Below, one piece after another: positions 32,163-41,868 of a stretch of DNA of 64,000 bases; within the stretch, counting starts at the first letter, position 1, and the number at the start of each line of letters is the position of its first letter. This DNA comes from Halomarina pelagica (lineage in GTDB: Archaea > Halobacteriota > Halobacteria > Halobacteriales > Haloarculaceae): NCBI RefSeq assembly GCF_024228315.1, contig NZ_CP100454.1:930001-994000 (forward strand), given 5' to 3'. The notes beneath the pieces were generated by a model. The model saw only the letters and a program-made list of their open reading frames with translations. It had not been told where the DNA came from and did not search any database. The position numbers and the translations under genes are program-made.

Positions 32163-32978
32163 TCACCTGCCGCCCGTCCCGCGCCCGAGTGCCTCCGCGT
32201 GGTCGGCGACCAGCCGCGCGAAGGCCTCGGCCTCGCGTGCCTCCTGCGCGTTCCGTGCTTCGCGTGCCTCCTCCCCGCGTCCGCTTCCCCCGTCGAGGGT
32301 CTCCGATCCCCCGCGCATCAGGGCTTTGAGTTCGCGCAGGGCGGCGGGGTCGTTGTCGGCGACCTCGCGCGCGACGGCGAAGGGGTCATCGCGGACGCGG
32401 GAGACGAGCCCCGTCCGGAGCGCCTCCTCGGCGTCGAGCGTGCGACCTGAGAGAGCGACGTCGAGGGCGTCTCCCTCCCCGAGGACGCGCCGGAGGCGGT
32501 GCGTACCGCCCCACGCGCCGAACAGCCCGAAGGTGACGCCCGTCTCGGCGAAGGTCGCGTCGGGTGTGGCGACCCGGAGGTCGCAGGCGAGCGCGAGTTC
32601 GACGCCCCCGCCGCGGGCCGCGCCGTCGATCCCGGCGACGACGACCGCCGGTGAGTCCTCGATGGCGCGGGCGACGCGCTGGCCCCGGCGGGCGAAATCG
32701 GCGGCCGCGTCCGAGTTCGCGTTTGTGTTCTCGTTCGCGTTCGCGTCCGTCGTGTCCGCCGCGTCAGTCGCGCTCTCGCGTGCGACCGCCGCGACGACGT
32801 CGAGATCCGCGCCGGCGCAGAACGCCGCCCCCGCCCCGTGGAGGTAGACGACGGGCGTGGGGGGGTCGGCGACCGCCTCGGCGAGCGCGTCGAGGCCGTC
32901 GACGGTGAGGGCGTTTCGCCGCTCGGGGCGGTCGAGCGTCACCGTCCGAATCCGGTCCGAGTCGCGTGTCCGTATCAC
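32163..32978 (-). CDS. Enoyl-CoA hydratase/isomerase family protein
   Basis: 271 residues with the crotonase fold. RTVTLDRPERRNALTVDGLD opens it, GAGAAFCAGADLD forms the first oxyanion segment and GIDGAARGGGVELALACDLR the second. FAETGVTFGLFGAWGGTHRL carries a catalytic-position acid. Residues 71-92 are an Asp/Asn/Ala insertion (TDANANENTNANSD) that looks like expanded codon repeats in an exposed loop. It probably hydrates or isomerises acyl-CoAs in fatty or aromatic acid breakdown; the substrate is unknown. Confidence 0.87.
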   Translation of the reverse strand: MIRTRDSDRIRTVTLDRPERRNALTVDGLDALAEAVADPPTPVVYLHGAGAAFCAGADLDVVAAVARESATDAADTTDANANENTNANSDAAADFARRGQRVARAIEDSPAVVVAGIDGAARGGGVELALACDLRVATPDATFAETGVTFGLFGAWGGTHRLRRVLGEGDALDVALSGRTLDAEEALRTGLVSRVRDDPFAVAREVADNDPAALRELKALMRGGSETLDGGSGRGEEAREARNAQEAREAEAFARLVADHAEALGRGTGGR

Positions 32979-33038
32979 GGTCGTGGCAGGTGTGACGTTT
33001 CCAAAGGTCTTTGCCCGTCCCAGGGCTAGCCGCTTTCA

Positions 33039-33656
33039 ATGGAGGAAGCCGACGCCGTCCGGCGGGCCGCCCGGGCGTCCGTTGACGACATCGAGCCCCC
33101 CGCACTCCACGACGAACTGCGGTCGTTCATCGACGAGGGATCGATGGTCCCGGGCGTCCTCGCCGTACTCACGGCGCGGGCCTGCGCGGCCGATCCCGCC
33201 GAGGGCGTCCTCGAGCGCGCCGCGGGCGTGCAGCTCATCTACGACGGCCTCCGGCTCACGCGGCGGCTCACCCGCGAGGAGCCGTGGCGGACGGGCGACG
33301 CCGACGCGGACGCCGGCGACATGCACGTCCTCGCGGCGGACGTGCTCGTCGCCCGCGGGTTCTACCTCCTCGCCCGCACCGAGGCCGCCGGGGCGGCGGT
33401 CGAGGTGGTCCGGGCGTTCGGCCGCGATCAGACCGACGGCGGGACGGCCGACGCGCTCGAAGCCGACGTACTCGACCTCGCCGTCGTCGCCGGGGCGACC
33501 GCCGGCGGCGTCGATCCCACCGGGGAACTCCGCGCCGTCGCCTCCGACTTCGTTCGGGGGCACGGCCCGGGGTTCCCCCCGGCCGACTCGCTCGCGTCGG
33601 CGGACGCCTACGACACCCTCGTCCGATCCGTCGACGGCGCAGTCGCCGACCACTGA
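33039..33656 (+). CDS. All-helical haloarchaeal protein of unknown function
   Basis: 205 residues, Ala/Asp-rich and predicted all-alpha. MHVLAADVLVARGFYLLART and the following helices recall the helical bundle of isoprenyl diphosphate synthases, but the aspartate-rich DDxxD motif is not clear, so no activity is claimed. The position next to a tRNA-Thr gene is conserved in my recollection of haloarchaeal genomes. The start is the first ATG after a TATA-poor leader. Confidence 0.6.
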   Translation: MEEADAVRRAARASVDDIEPPALHDELRSFIDEGSMVPGVLAVLTARACAADPAEGVLERAAGVQLIYDGLRLTRRLTREEPWRTGDADADAGDMHVLAADVLVARGFYLLARTEAAGAAVEVVRAFGRDQTDGGTADALEADVLDLAVVAGATAGGVDPTGELRAVASDFVRGHGPGFPPADSLASADAYDTLVRSVDGAVADH

Positions 33657-33704
33657 ATCGAAACGCCTAAAGTCGATTCGCGGCTGGTACAGAATGCGCA
33701 CCCT

Positions 33705-33776
33705 GCCTGGGTAGCTTAGAGGTAAAGCGCGTCCTTGGTAAGGACGAGAGCCCGGGTTCAAATCCCGGCCTAGGCT
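33705..33776 (+). tRNA. tRNA-Thr (anticodon GGT)
   Basis: 72 nt. The acceptor pairs GCCTGGG with CCTAGGC (one G-T pair), with discriminator T. The anticodon stem CGTCC/GGACG holds TTGGTAA, giving GGT. The T arm is CCCGGGTTCAAATCCCGG. CCA is not encoded. A T-rich sequence (TTCGTTTTCC) follows and may terminate transcription. No partial copies lie around it, unlike the other two tRNAs here. Confidence 0.95.
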
Positions 33777-33971
33777 TCGTTTTCCACCGCCGTTTTACTC
33801 GTTCTCAAACGAGCGTTTCCCGTTCTATCCATCCCGTCCGAGAGCCACGCTAGCATCCTCGTCTCTCGCTCTCCACCCCACAAACCACAGCGACAAGCAC
33901 GCTCACCAATCAAACCGACCCCTATGCAACCGATCCCCGTGCTACCCTCTCTCACTTATACGCGTGGGGGT

Positions 33972-34033
33972 GGACTAATGCGCCGGAAGGGGACTAAAGA
34001 ATATTATCATTATAAATCATAACAGTTTTTATC
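33972..34033 (+). promoter_or_regulatory. Promoter and direct repeats of aceA
   Basis: GGACTAA occurs at 33972-33978 and 33991-33997, 19 bp apart. Next comes a very AT-rich stretch with TATTATCATTATAAATC (34003-34019) and GTTTTTATCC (34025-34034). Either AT patch could be the TATA box, giving a leader of about 60-75 nt. The direct repeats sit where an activator or repressor would control glyoxylate-bypass expression. Confidence 0.5.
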
Positions 34034-34063
34034 CGACATGTGCCAGAGACGGGTGCGAAGTGC

Positions 34064-34096
34064 GCGGGGGTCACCCCCGCCGACCCGGACGGGTCG
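34064..34096 (+). promoter_or_regulatory. Two adjacent hairpins in the aceA leader
   Basis: GCGGGGG (34064-34070) pairs with CCCCCGC (34074-34080), and CGACCC (34081-34086) pairs with GGGTCG (34091-34096). They stand back to back and end 17 bases before the aceA ATG at 34114. Such a structured leader is unusual for haloarchaea, where many mRNAs are leaderless, and may affect translation. Confidence 0.5.
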
Positions 34097-34113
34097 AAAA
34101 TCAAACCCCAACA

Positions 34114-35181
34114 ATGACAAACGACAACGGCACGGACAAGGTTGCGAGTCGCGTTCGGAGTACCGAGACGGGGATCCGCGAGATCGACAACGAGGCGGGC
34201 CGGGAGTTCCGCGAGCTACTCGACTCCCAGCAGTACGTCTTCGCGCCCGGACTGTATCACGCCCTCGACGCCCGACTGTCGGAGATGGCCGGTCACGACG
34301 CGGTCTACATGAGCGGCTACTCGACGGTCCTCGGGCAGTTCGGCTTCCCGGACCTCGAGATGGTGACGATGACGGAGATGGTCGAGAACGCGAAGCGGAT
34401 CGTGGAGGCGACCAACCTCCCGGTCGTCGCCGACTGCGACACCGGGTACGGCGGCATCCACAACGTGCGACGCGCCGTCCGCGAGTACGAGAAGGCGGGC
34501 GTCGCGGCCGTCCACATCGAGGACCAGACCTCGCCGAAGCGCTGCGGCCACATCGCGGGCAAGCAGATCGTCCCCCGCGAGGAGGCCCGCGCCCGCTTCG
34601 AGGCCGCGGTGGACGCGAAGCAGAGCGAGGACACGGTCATCATCGCCCGCACGGACGCCTACGGCTCCGCCAACGGCGACTGGGAGGAGCACCTGGAGCG
34701 CGGGCGCATCTACGCGGACGCCGGCGTCGACCTCGTCTGGCCGGAGATGCCCGACCCCTCCCGGGAGGACGCGGTCGAGTACGCCGAGACCATCCACGAG
34801 ACCCACCCCGACCTGAAGCTGGCGTTCAACTACTCCTCCTCGTTCGCGTGGTCCGAGGAGGAGGACCCGCTCACGTTCGCGGAGCTGGGTGACCTCGGCT
34901 ACAAGTACGTCTTCATCACCCTGTTCGCGCTCCACTCGGGCGCGCACGCGGTCTACGAGGACCTCAAGAACCTCTCGGAGAACGCGGAGGAGGGGCAGTT
35001 CGACCTCGAAGGCCGGTACCTCGGCCACGAGACCGAGAGCCACCACCAGCTCTCGTTCGTCCCGCGTTACCAGGACATCGAGGCGCAGTTCGACCCCGAG
35101 GCCCAGGAGCGCATGCAGCGGTCCGCCGGGTTCAAGGAGGAGGAGTCGGACCCCATCTCCTCGTCGACGGACGACGACTGA
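34114..35181 (+). CDS. aceA: Isocitrate lyase
   Basis: 355 residues from ATG 34114; a longer in-frame start would run through the leader hairpins. It splits isocitrate into glyoxylate and succinate, the first step of the glyoxylate bypass. The active-site cysteine is C144 in [10 protein letters not shown]. Metal and substrate motifs [17 protein letters not shown]-type [11 protein letters not shown] and [11 protein letters not shown] are present. It is followed by the malate synthase gene (84-base gap), forming a bypass pair for growth on acetate or fatty acids. Confidence 0.94.
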   Translation: MTNDNGTDKVASRVRSTETGIREIDNEAGREFRELLDSQQYVFAPGLYHALDARLSEMAGHDAVYMSGYSTVLGQFGFPDLEMVTMTEMVENAKRIVEATNLPVVADCDTGYGGIHNVRRAVREYEKAGVAAVHIEDQTSPKRCGHIAGKQIVPREEARARFEAAVDAKQSEDTVIIARTDAYGSANGDWEEHLERGRIYADAGVDLVWPEMPDPSREDAVEYAETIHETHPDLKLAFNYSSSFAWSEEEDPLTFAELGDLGYKYVFITLFALHSGAHAVYEDLKNLSENAEEGQFDLEGRYLGHETESHHQLSFVPRYQDIEAQFDPEAQERMQRSAGFKEEESDPISSSTDDD

Positions 35182-35223
35182 GCGCGCTCGCGGAACGACT
35201 GACTCGAGAAACGAGTCAGCGAT

Positions 35224-35256
35224 CCTACATAGAATTTAATCGAGTACCCTACATAG
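35224..35256 (+). promoter_or_regulatory. Promoter of aceB flanked by direct repeats
   Basis: CCTACATAG occurs at 35224-35232 and 35248-35256, 24 bp apart. The TATA-like GAATTTAATC lies between them, only 10 bases before the aceB ATG at the right end. Perfect repeats on both sides of a TATA box suggest a regulator that blocks or assists TBP. The spacing is close to the ATG, so a further upstream start is also possible. Confidence 0.5.
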
Positions 35257-35265
35257 CAGACCATC

Positions 35266-36567
35266 ATGGCTGAACGCAAACACGACAGGAAGTTCGTCCG
35301 GACGTTCTTCACCACGCCGACGGCGGTCGAAGGCGAGGAGGACTCCGCCAAGATGCTCCGGGGAGCCATCGGGCTCCGCGGGATGAAAGCACCGGACGTC
35401 TGGGTCCCGGACAACGAGGACGCGACGGCCCCCTCGATGCGCGATGAGGGCGCGGAGAACATCGTCGAGGTCGTCGCCGAGAACGGCGCGGACTTCCCCG
35501 GCGAGATCCACCCGCGCGTCGTCTGGCACCGGGACAGCCCCGCGACCCGCTACCAGGGCTTCCAGCACATACTGCAGATCGCCGACCCCGAGCGGGGCGC
35601 GATCGAGCACATCGACGGCTTCGTCATCCCCGAGGTCGGCGACATCGACGACTGGAAGAAGGCCGACGAGTTCATCACCATCGTCGAGAACGAACACGGC
35701 CTCGAGGAGGGGAGCATCGCCATGTCCGTCATCATCGAGAGCGGGCAGGCCGAGCTAGCGATGGGCCAACTCCGCGAGGAGATGGGCAAGCCCACGAACA
35801 ACCTCGAACGCCTGTTCCTCCTCGTGGACGGCGAGGTGGACTACACGAAGGACATGCGCGCGATCACGCCCACGGGCGAGTTGCCCCCGTGGCCCGAACT
35901 CCGCCACAACACCTCCCGGGGGGCGAGCGCCGCCGGACTCATCGCGGTCGACGGCCCGTACGACGACATCCGCGACGTCGAGGGCTACCACGAGCGCATG
36001 ACCGAGAACCAGGCGAAGGGGATGCTCGGCATCTGGTCGCTGACGCCCGGGCAGGTCGTCGAGGCCAACCAGTCGCCGCTCCCGCCGGAGACCGGCAGCT
36101 GGCTCCTCGACGCCGGCGGTCGCAAGGTCGAACTCGACTCGGAGGACGGCGTCGAAATCTACGACGGCGACCGCCTGTCGCTGGAGGAGACCGGCGACGG
36201 GTACGTCCTCCGCGTCGGCGGCGACGAACTGGAACTGGACGAGGACGAACTCCGCGAGGAGTTGCTCGACATGACGGAGTACGTCCCGAGCATGGACGAC
36301 ATCGTCGACTCCATGGAGGAGTTCGAGGCGGCCAAGGAGGCCGGCAGGGGTGCCATCGCGATCACCCAGTCGGCGACGCTTCGGATCGACGGCGTCGAGA
36401 TCGACGTCAGCAAGGATCGGATGTGGGACGAGGCCACCTACCAGGCGGCGATGACCCCCATCGCCCTGTTCAAGGACGTCTACCGGAACCGTCCAGACCA
36501 GCACGACGAACTGGCGGAGATGTACAGCGAGGACGTCGTGGAGCGCGCGATGGACGTCGGGGCCTGA
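35266..36567 (+). CDS. aceB: Malate synthase, haloarchaeal type
   Basis: 433 residues, the short haloarchaeal class of malate synthase rather than the 720-residue type G. It condenses glyoxylate with acetyl-CoA to malate. Visible core elements are APDVWVPDNEDATAPSMRDE, HPRVVWHRDSPATRYQGFQH and MSVIIESGQAELAMGQLREE (acid-lined active site), with RLFLLVDGEVDYTKDMRAI. It directly follows aceA, and the two together bypass the decarboxylating steps of the TCA cycle. Confidence 0.9.
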   Translation: MAERKHDRKFVRTFFTTPTAVEGEEDSAKMLRGAIGLRGMKAPDVWVPDNEDATAPSMRDEGAENIVEVVAENGADFPGEIHPRVVWHRDSPATRYQGFQHILQIADPERGAIEHIDGFVIPEVGDIDDWKKADEFITIVENEHGLEEGSIAMSVIIESGQAELAMGQLREEMGKPTNNLERLFLLVDGEVDYTKDMRAITPTGELPPWPELRHNTSRGASAAGLIAVDGPYDDIRDVEGYHERMTENQAKGMLGIWSLTPGQVVEANQSPLPPETGSWLLDAGGRKVELDSEDGVEIYDGDRLSLEETGDGYVLRVGGDELELDEDELREELLDMTEYVPSMDDIVDSMEEFEAAKEAGRGAIAITQSATLRIDGVEIDVSKDRMWDEATYQAAMTPIALFKDVYRNRPDQHDELAEMYSEDVVERAMDVGA

Positions 36568-36640
36568 TCGACGGCAGGAGAGCCGTCGTCGCCCGACCGG
36601 AGCGCGGCGATCGCCGTCCCGCCACCCGTCTCCTCTCCGA

Positions 36641-36760
36641 CGAACCTTTTTGTGCGAGAACGGGACCAGCGTCGGCATGCCCTGAGAGTCGCCGCGAGGT
36701 GCGCGCCGGTCGATCCCCGACCGGGCTGCGGTTGCGCGACGCGCCGCCTCGCGTACTCGT
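36641..36760 (+). ncRNA. Candidate structured RNA, copy A
   Basis: It shares with copy B (45521-45620) the block CGAGAACGGGACCAG (36655-36669), an exact 13-base gap, TGAGAGTCG (36683-36691), a stem, and the apical segment CTGCGGTTGCGCGACGC (36726-36742). The stem here is CGCGAGG (36693-36699) with CCTCGCG (36747-36753). In B it is CGCGGGG with CCCCGCG, so an A-T pair is exchanged for G-C, a compensatory change. A has an extra hairpin CCGGTCG/CGACCGG (36706-36724). A T-rich CCTTTTTG sits at the position of B's TATA box. No protein frame is plausible. Confidence 0.55.
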
Positions 36761-36853
36761 GGACGCGTTCGCACCGACGCGTCCGCCCCCGTCGCCTGTT
36801 CGCAAAGAACGAGTCCGCACCGCGGGACCGAGAGATAGCGTACGCTTCGCCGC

Positions 36854-39118
36854 TCAGCGGTCGTTCTCGCGCTCCTGGGCGTCCACCACCGCCACCCCCG
36901 CCAGGTTGACGATGTCCTTGACCTCGTCACCGCGCTGGAGGACGTGGACGGGCCGGTCCATCCCCACCAGCATCGGCCCGATCGCCTCCGCCCCGCCCAG
37001 CCGCTGGAGGAGCTTGTAGGCGATGTTGCCGGCCTCCAGATTCGGGAAGACGAGGACGTTGGCGGGTTCGTCGAGGTCGGAGAAGCTGTAGGTGCCGGTG
37101 AGCATCTCCTCGACGACCGCCGTGTCCGCCTGCATCTCCCCGTCCACCGGAAAGTCGACGTCGGGATCGGAGCGGAGCATCCGCGCCGCCTGGCGCGGCT
37201 TGGCGGTGCCCTCGTTTCTGACGGAGCCGAAGTCGGAGTACGAGAGGAACGCCACCCGGGGATCGACGTTGAACCGGCGGGCGAGTTCCGCGGTGTGGCT
37301 CGCGATCTCCGCCAGCACCTCCTCGTCCGGCGCGAGGTTCACCGTCGCGTCGGCGCAGAAGACGACGCGGTTCTTGAAGGTGAGCATGTAGACGCCGGCG
37401 GCGTAGTTCGCGTCCGCCGCCGTCCCGATCACCTGTAGCGGCGGGCGCAGCGCCGACGGGTAGTGGTGCATCAGGCCGGTGAGCATCGCGTCGGCGTCGC
37501 CCATCTCCACCATCACGCTCCCCAGGTAGTTGCCGTCCTCGATGAGTTCCCCGGCCTCGCGGCGGGTGACGCCCTTGCGCCGGCGCAGTTCGTGGAGCCG
37601 GTCGGCGTACGCCTCGAGACCGTCCTCCTCCGGATCGACGATCTCCGGCTCGAAGTCCAGCCCGAGCGAGTCGGCGGTCCGACGGATCGTCTCGCGACTG
37701 CCGATGAGCACCGGGTGGGCGACGCCCTGTTCGACGATCTGGTAGGCCGCGCGGATCATCTTCTCGTCGTCGCCCTCCGCGAGCACGAGCCGTTTGGGGT
37801 CGCTCTTGGCCTTGTTGAGGACGACGCGCATCATCTCGCGGGACTTCCCGAGGCGCGCCTCCAGACGTTCCACGTAGGCGTCCGTCTCGAGTTCGCCGCG
37901 CGCCGCGCCGCTGTCCATCGCGGCTCGCGCGACCGCGGGCGCGACCTCGAAGAGGACGCGGGGGTCGAGGGGTTTGGGGATGATGTACTCGGGGCCGTAC
38001 TGCAGGGGCTGGTCGCCGTAGGCCTTCACCACCGCGTCCGGCACGTCCTGTCGTGCGAGCCGTGCGAGTGCCTCCGCCGCGGCGACTTTCATGGCTTCGT
38101 TGATTTCGGTGGCGCGGACGTCGAGCGCGCCGCGGAAGATGAAGGGGAACCCGAGGACGTTGTTGACCTGGTTCGGGTAGTCAGAGCGCCCCGTCGCCAT
38201 GATCACCGTGTCATCGCGCGCCTCCTTGGCGTCGTGGTAGCTGATCTCGGGGTCCGGGTTCGCCATGGCGAAGATGATGGGATCGTCGGCCATCGAGCGG
38301 ACCATCCCCTGATCGACGATCCCGCCGGCCGACAGGCCGACGAACACGTCCGCGCCCGCCATCGCGTCCGCCAGGTCACCCTCCGGCACGTCCCGCGCGA
38401 ACTCCTGTTTGAACTCGTTGACGTCGCCCGCCTCGGCGCGTCCGGTCGTGATGATGCCCGAGGAGTCGCACATGGTGATGCGCTCCCGGTCGGCACCGAG
38501 CGAGACGTAGAAGCGGGCGGTGGCGATGGCGCTCGCGCCCGCCCCGGAGAAGACGATGTCGAGGTCGTCGAGGGGTTTGCCGGCGATGTCGGCGGCGTTG
38601 AGCAGCGCCGCCCCGGAGATGATGGCGGTGCCGTGCTGATCGTCGTGGAAGACCGGAATGGACATCTCCTCGCGGAGGCGCTCTTCGATCTCGAAGCACT
38701 CCGGCGCCTTGATGTCCTCCAGGTTGATCCCCCCGAACGTCGGCTCCATCGCCGTCACCGTCTGGATGATGTCTTCGGGGTCCGTCCGGTCCAGTTCGAT
38801 ATCGAAGACGTCGATGTCGGCGAAGCGCTTGAACAGCACGCCCTTGCCCTCCATCACCGGCTTCGACGCCTGCGCCCCGATGTCACCCAGACCAAGGACG
38901 GCAGAGCCGTTCGAGACGACGCCCACCAGATTGCCCTTGGCGGTGTAGGCGTACGCCTCGTCGGGATCGTCGGCAATTTCGAGACAGGGGGCGGCGACGC
39001 CCGGCGAGTACGCAAGCGAGAGGTCGCGTTGCGTGTTCGTCGGCTTCGTCGTCGAAATCTCGATCTTTCCCGGCGGCTCGCGTCGGTGGTAGTCGAGTGA
39101 GTCCTCCTCGATGCCCAT
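36854..39118 (-). CDS. maeB: Malic enzyme with phosphotransacetylase-like domain
   Basis: 754 residues from ATG 39118 ([20 protein letters not shown]). Residues 1 to about 425 are the malic enzyme: [35 protein letters not shown] and [20 protein letters not shown], a Rossmann [12 protein letters not shown] and [14 protein letters not shown]. The C-terminal 320 residues resemble phosphate acetyltransferase ([20 protein letters not shown]) but in this family are usually regulatory. It decarboxylates malate to pyruvate with NAD(P), balancing the glyoxylate bypass genes beside it. Confidence 0.94.
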   Translation of the reverse strand: MGIEEDSLDYHRREPPGKIEISTTKPTNTQRDLSLAYSPGVAAPCLEIADDPDEAYAYTAKGNLVGVVSNGSAVLGLGDIGAQASKPVMEGKGVLFKRFADIDVFDIELDRTDPEDIIQTVTAMEPTFGGINLEDIKAPECFEIEERLREEMSIPVFHDDQHGTAIISGAALLNAADIAGKPLDDLDIVFSGAGASAIATARFYVSLGADRERITMCDSSGIITTGRAEAGDVNEFKQEFARDVPEGDLADAMAGADVFVGLSAGGIVDQGMVRSMADDPIIFAMANPDPEISYHDAKEARDDTVIMATGRSDYPNQVNNVLGFPFIFRGALDVRATEINEAMKVAAAEALARLARQDVPDAVVKAYGDQPLQYGPEYIIPKPLDPRVLFEVAPAVARAAMDSGAARGELETDAYVERLEARLGKSREMMRVVLNKAKSDPKRLVLAEGDDEKMIRAAYQIVEQGVAHPVLIGSRETIRRTADSLGLDFEPEIVDPEEDGLEAYADRLHELRRRKGVTRREAGELIEDGNYLGSVMVEMGDADAMLTGLMHHYPSALRPPLQVIGTAADANYAAGVYMLTFKNRVVFCADATVNLAPDEEVLAEIASHTAELARRFNVDPRVAFLSYSDFGSVRNEGTAKPRQAARMLRSDPDVDFPVDGEMQADTAVVEEMLTGTYSFSDLDEPANVLVFPNLEAGNIAYKLLQRLGGAEAIGPMLVGMDRPVHVLQRGDEVKDIVNLAGVAVVDAQERENDR

Positions 39119-39282
39119 AGGGAGTACCCCGTACAGCGTCGGTAAAAAGATACCCACGAATTCGACGGGCGTGAGGGGTCATGACGTCGGACCGAGAGCT
39201 TCGCCGACGCGCAGTCGGGTGCCGGGTATCGACCGCGGACGTATAGCCGACAGTATAAGTCCTCCCGGCCCCGAGTCGGCGT

Positions 39283-40101
39283 ATGGGTCACCGCTTTCGC
39301 ACCCTCGTCGGGGCTTCGGCGGGGCTGACGTTCCTGCTCGTCCTGCTCGGGGTCTACACGGCGGCGGCCGGCGCGGGGTTGACCTGCAACGCCCGCTGGC
39401 CGCTGTGTGACGGCGCGGTCTTCGGACTGTTCCCCGCCAACTGGGCCAGTTTCGTCGAGTGGTTCCACCGCCTCGTCGCCATGGTCACCGGCTTCGTCAT
39501 CCTCGGGACGACGATCTCGGCGTGGCGGTCGGGCGTCGAGCGGCGCGTTCGGTACGCGCTGGCGCTCGCGACGCTCGTCCTCCCGTCGCAGATCGTCCTC
39601 GGCGCGCTCACCGTCACGCGATACGAACTGCTCATCCTCACGGCGCACTTCGTCACCGCGATGGCCATCTTCACGGGCGTCGTCCTCGCGGCGCTGTGGA
39701 CGTTCGACGGGGGCCGGGATCGCGCCGGGAGGGCCGCGCTCGCCGCCGTCGTCGCGCTTCCCGTGGTCGCGGCGCTGACGCCGCGACTCCTCGTCGACTA
39801 CGTCCCGGCGGCGCAGGTCGCGTACTACGCCGTCGGTCTCGCGGGCTACGCCGCGCTCCTCGGAACGACCACGTGGGCCGACGACGCGACGCCGGCGCTC
39901 GCCCGCGGCGCGACGACGCTCGCGGCGGCCATCCTCTTCGTGCTCCTCGTCGTCGGGCGGCAGGTGTTCGGGGATCGAGGGCAACTGCTGGTCCTCGCCG
40001 GCACCGTCTTCGCGTTCACCCTCGCCGGCGTGGCGCTCTGGCTGACCTCGCGGGCCGCGAGCGTCGACGCGCCCTCCGGCGGACTCCCCGGCGGCGACTG
40101 A
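39283..40101 (+). CDS. ctaA: Heme A synthase (CtaA/COX15 family)
   Basis: 272 residues with about eight membrane helices in two similar four-helix halves. VYTAAAGAGLTCNARWPLCD, VEWFHRLVAMVTGF and LTAHFVTAMAI carry the heme-ligand histidine positions of the N-terminal half, and the C-terminal half is less rich in histidine. The enzyme oxidises heme O to heme A for terminal oxidases in the membrane. A CxxxxxxC pair (C35/C42 area, TCNARWPLC) matches the family. It is divergent from maeB. Confidence 0.9.
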   Translation: MGHRFRTLVGASAGLTFLLVLLGVYTAAAGAGLTCNARWPLCDGAVFGLFPANWASFVEWFHRLVAMVTGFVILGTTISAWRSGVERRVRYALALATLVLPSQIVLGALTVTRYELLILTAHFVTAMAIFTGVVLAALWTFDGGRDRAGRAALAAVVALPVVAALTPRLLVDYVPAAQVAYYAVGLAGYAALLGTTTWADDATPALARGATTLAAAILFVLLVVGRQVFGDRGQLLVLAGTVFAFTLAGVALWLTSRAASVDAPSGGLPGGD

Positions 40102-40135
40102 GGGACGCACCGTCGATTCGTCGATCGAAAAGTTC

Positions 40136-40147
40136 GGTTTCGAAACC
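40136..40147. promoter_or_regulatory. 12-bp perfect palindrome upstream of the amino-acid ABC operon
   Basis: GGTTTCGAAACC lies about 50 bases before a TATA-like AGCTTTATTTTC (40193-40204) and 81 before the first gene of the operon. The position and perfect symmetry suit an operator for the transporter genes. Confidence 0.4.
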
Positions 40148-40227
40148 TGTTTCCACGACTGAACGGGGCGGACGAGCGTGGATTCAAGTGAGTAGCTTTA
40201 TTTTCGCCAATCCCCTCCTCCGCTAAC

Positions 40228-41091
40228 ATGAGTGACGGAAGATCTCTCGGGCGGAGAGCATATCTGAAAGCGGTCGGTGCCGGGTCGGCAGTCGCGCTCG
40301 CGGGCTGTCTCACCGGCGGCGGTGGCGGCGACGGCGGCGGTGGAAACGGAACCGGAAACGGATCGGGTAACGACACCGGTAACGCGACGGACGGCGGCGG
40401 TGGCGGCGGGGAGATCGTCGCCGGTACGGCCCCGGGCTTCCCCCCGTTCGAGATCATGAAGGGCGGCGAGCTGACCGGGTTCGACATCGAACTGCTGGAG
40501 GCCGTCGTCGCGGAGACGAACTACGAACTCACCGGGTGGAAGACGTTCGACTTCAAGTCGCTCATCCCGGCGCTCAACGACGGTGCCATCGACGTCATCG
40601 CGGCCGCGATGACGATCAACGAGGAGCGAAAGCAGTCCATCGCGTTCACGAACCCCTACTACGAGGCCGACCAGTCGATCCTCGTGGCGAAGGGCAGTGA
40701 CTTCTCGCCCTCGAAGCTCGGCGACCTCTCGGGCCACCCGATCGGGGCGCAGAAGGGGACCACCGGTGAGCAGATCATCAAGGATCAGCTCATTAAGCCG
40801 GGGAAGCTCGACCCGTCGAACTACAAGGCGTACGATAACTACGTCCTCGCGGTGACGGACCTGGAGAACGGCAACATCGACGCCGTCGTCCTCGACAAGC
40901 CCGTCGCCCAGACGTTCCAGCAGCAGCGCGACGTGAAGATCGCGTTCACGTACAAGACGGGCGAGGTGTACGGCTTCGGCGCGCGCAAGGACGCCGACCC
41001 GCTCGTTCAGGCGCTCAACCAGGGGCTGAAGGCGGTCAAGGAGAACGGGACCTACGAGGAACTGCGGAACAAGTGGTTCAGCGAGGCGTAA
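40228..41091 (+). CDS. Polar amino-acid ABC transporter, substrate-binding lipoprotein
   Basis: 287 residues. A twin-arginine leader (SLGRRAYLKAVG) and lipobox LAGC (C27) are followed by a Gly/Asn linker and a family-3 solute-binding domain: GTAPGFPPFEIMKGGELTGF, DIELLEAVVAETNYEL and AAAMTINEERKQSIAFTNPY. GAQKGTTGEQIIKDQLIKPG and YGFGARKDADPLVQALNQGL complete it. It captures a polar amino acid such as glutamine or arginine; specificity is not evident. It is the first gene of a four-gene operon. Confidence 0.9.
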   Translation: MSDGRSLGRRAYLKAVGAGSAVALAGCLTGGGGGDGGGGNGTGNGSGNDTGNATDGGGGGGEIVAGTAPGFPPFEIMKGGELTGFDIELLEAVVAETNYELTGWKTFDFKSLIPALNDGAIDVIAAAMTINEERKQSIAFTNPYYEADQSILVAKGSDFSPSKLGDLSGHPIGAQKGTTGEQIIKDQLIKPGKLDPSNYKAYDNYVLAVTDLENGNIDAVVLDKPVAQTFQQQRDVKIAFTYKTGEVYGFGARKDADPLVQALNQGLKAVKENGTYEELRNKWFSEA

Positions 41092-41094
41092 GCG

Positions 41095-41868
41095 ATGGAT
41101 CCGTCGCCCTGGCTGGTACCGCTGCAGGGACCGTGGGCCGACCTGCTCCCGACGCAGGCCGAGGACTGGGAGTTCATCCTCGCTAACGTCTGGTACCTCT
41201 TTGCGGGCCTCGTCGTGACGATCATGCTCACGGTCACGAGCCTCCTGCTCGGCTTCCTCGCCGGCTTCCCCGCCGGAGCCATCGAGGTGTACGGTCGCGG
41301 ACCGCTCCGGAGCGCGATCCGCGCTGCGGGCGTCGCGCTCCGGGGGACGCCGATCCTCGTCATCCTCGTCATCGTGTTCTTCGTGGTACCGATCCCGTTT
41401 CCGAAGTCCGACGTCACGATCCCGACGCCGTGGATGCCGGTGACGTTCAACCAGGGGGCGTTCGCCGCCGCGACGCTCGGTCTCGGTCTGCGGAGCGCGG
41501 CCTACCAGTCGCAGACCTTCCGCGGGGCGCTCCAGAGCGTCAGCGAGGGCCAGATGGAGGCCGCCCGGTCGATCGGGCTGTCGAAACTGGAGGCGATCCG
41601 GTTCGTCATCACGCCGCAGGCCCTCAGGCGATCGATCCCGGGCTTCCAGAACGAGTTCACCATCGTGCTGAAGGACACGAGCATCGCCATCGTCATCGGG
41701 GTGGCGGACCTGTTCTTCCGCGGAAACGCCATCTTCATCCAGCAGACCACGGCGACGCTCGAACTGTTCCTGTTCATCAGCCTCATCTACTTCGTGTTGA
41801 CGTTCGTCACGAACCGCTCGCTCGACTACCTCGGACGGTACTACGCGATCCCCGGAGGAAACTCGTGA
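41095..41868 (+). CDS. Polar amino-acid ABC transporter, permease 1
   Basis: 257 residues of HisM/GlnP type with about five membrane helices. Motifs include YLFAGLVVTIMLTVTSLLLG, ALRGTPILVILVIVFFVVPI and the ATPase-contacting loop EAARSIGLSKLEAIRFVITP. It ends in GTGA shared with the ATPase gene. Two different permease genes occur in the operon, so the channel is probably a heterodimer. Confidence 0.9.
   Translation: MDPSPWLVPLQGPWADLLPTQAEDWEFILANVWYLFAGLVVTIMLTVTSLLLGFLAGFPAGAIEVYGRGPLRSAIRAAGVALRGTPILVILVIVFFVVPIPFPKSDVTIPTPWMPVTFNQGAFAAATLGLGLRSAAYQSQTFRGALQSVSEGQMEAARSIGLSKLEAIRFVITPQALRRSIPGFQNEFTIVLKDTSIAIVIGVADLFFRGNAIFIQQTTATLELFLFISLIYFVLTFVTNRSLDYLGRYYAIPGGNS

Noticed and set aside
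33777-33960. Partial tRNA copies beside tRNA-Thr, as seen at the other two tRNAs
   Set aside because: No sequence resembling the tRNA-Thr 3' end recurs within several hundred bases.
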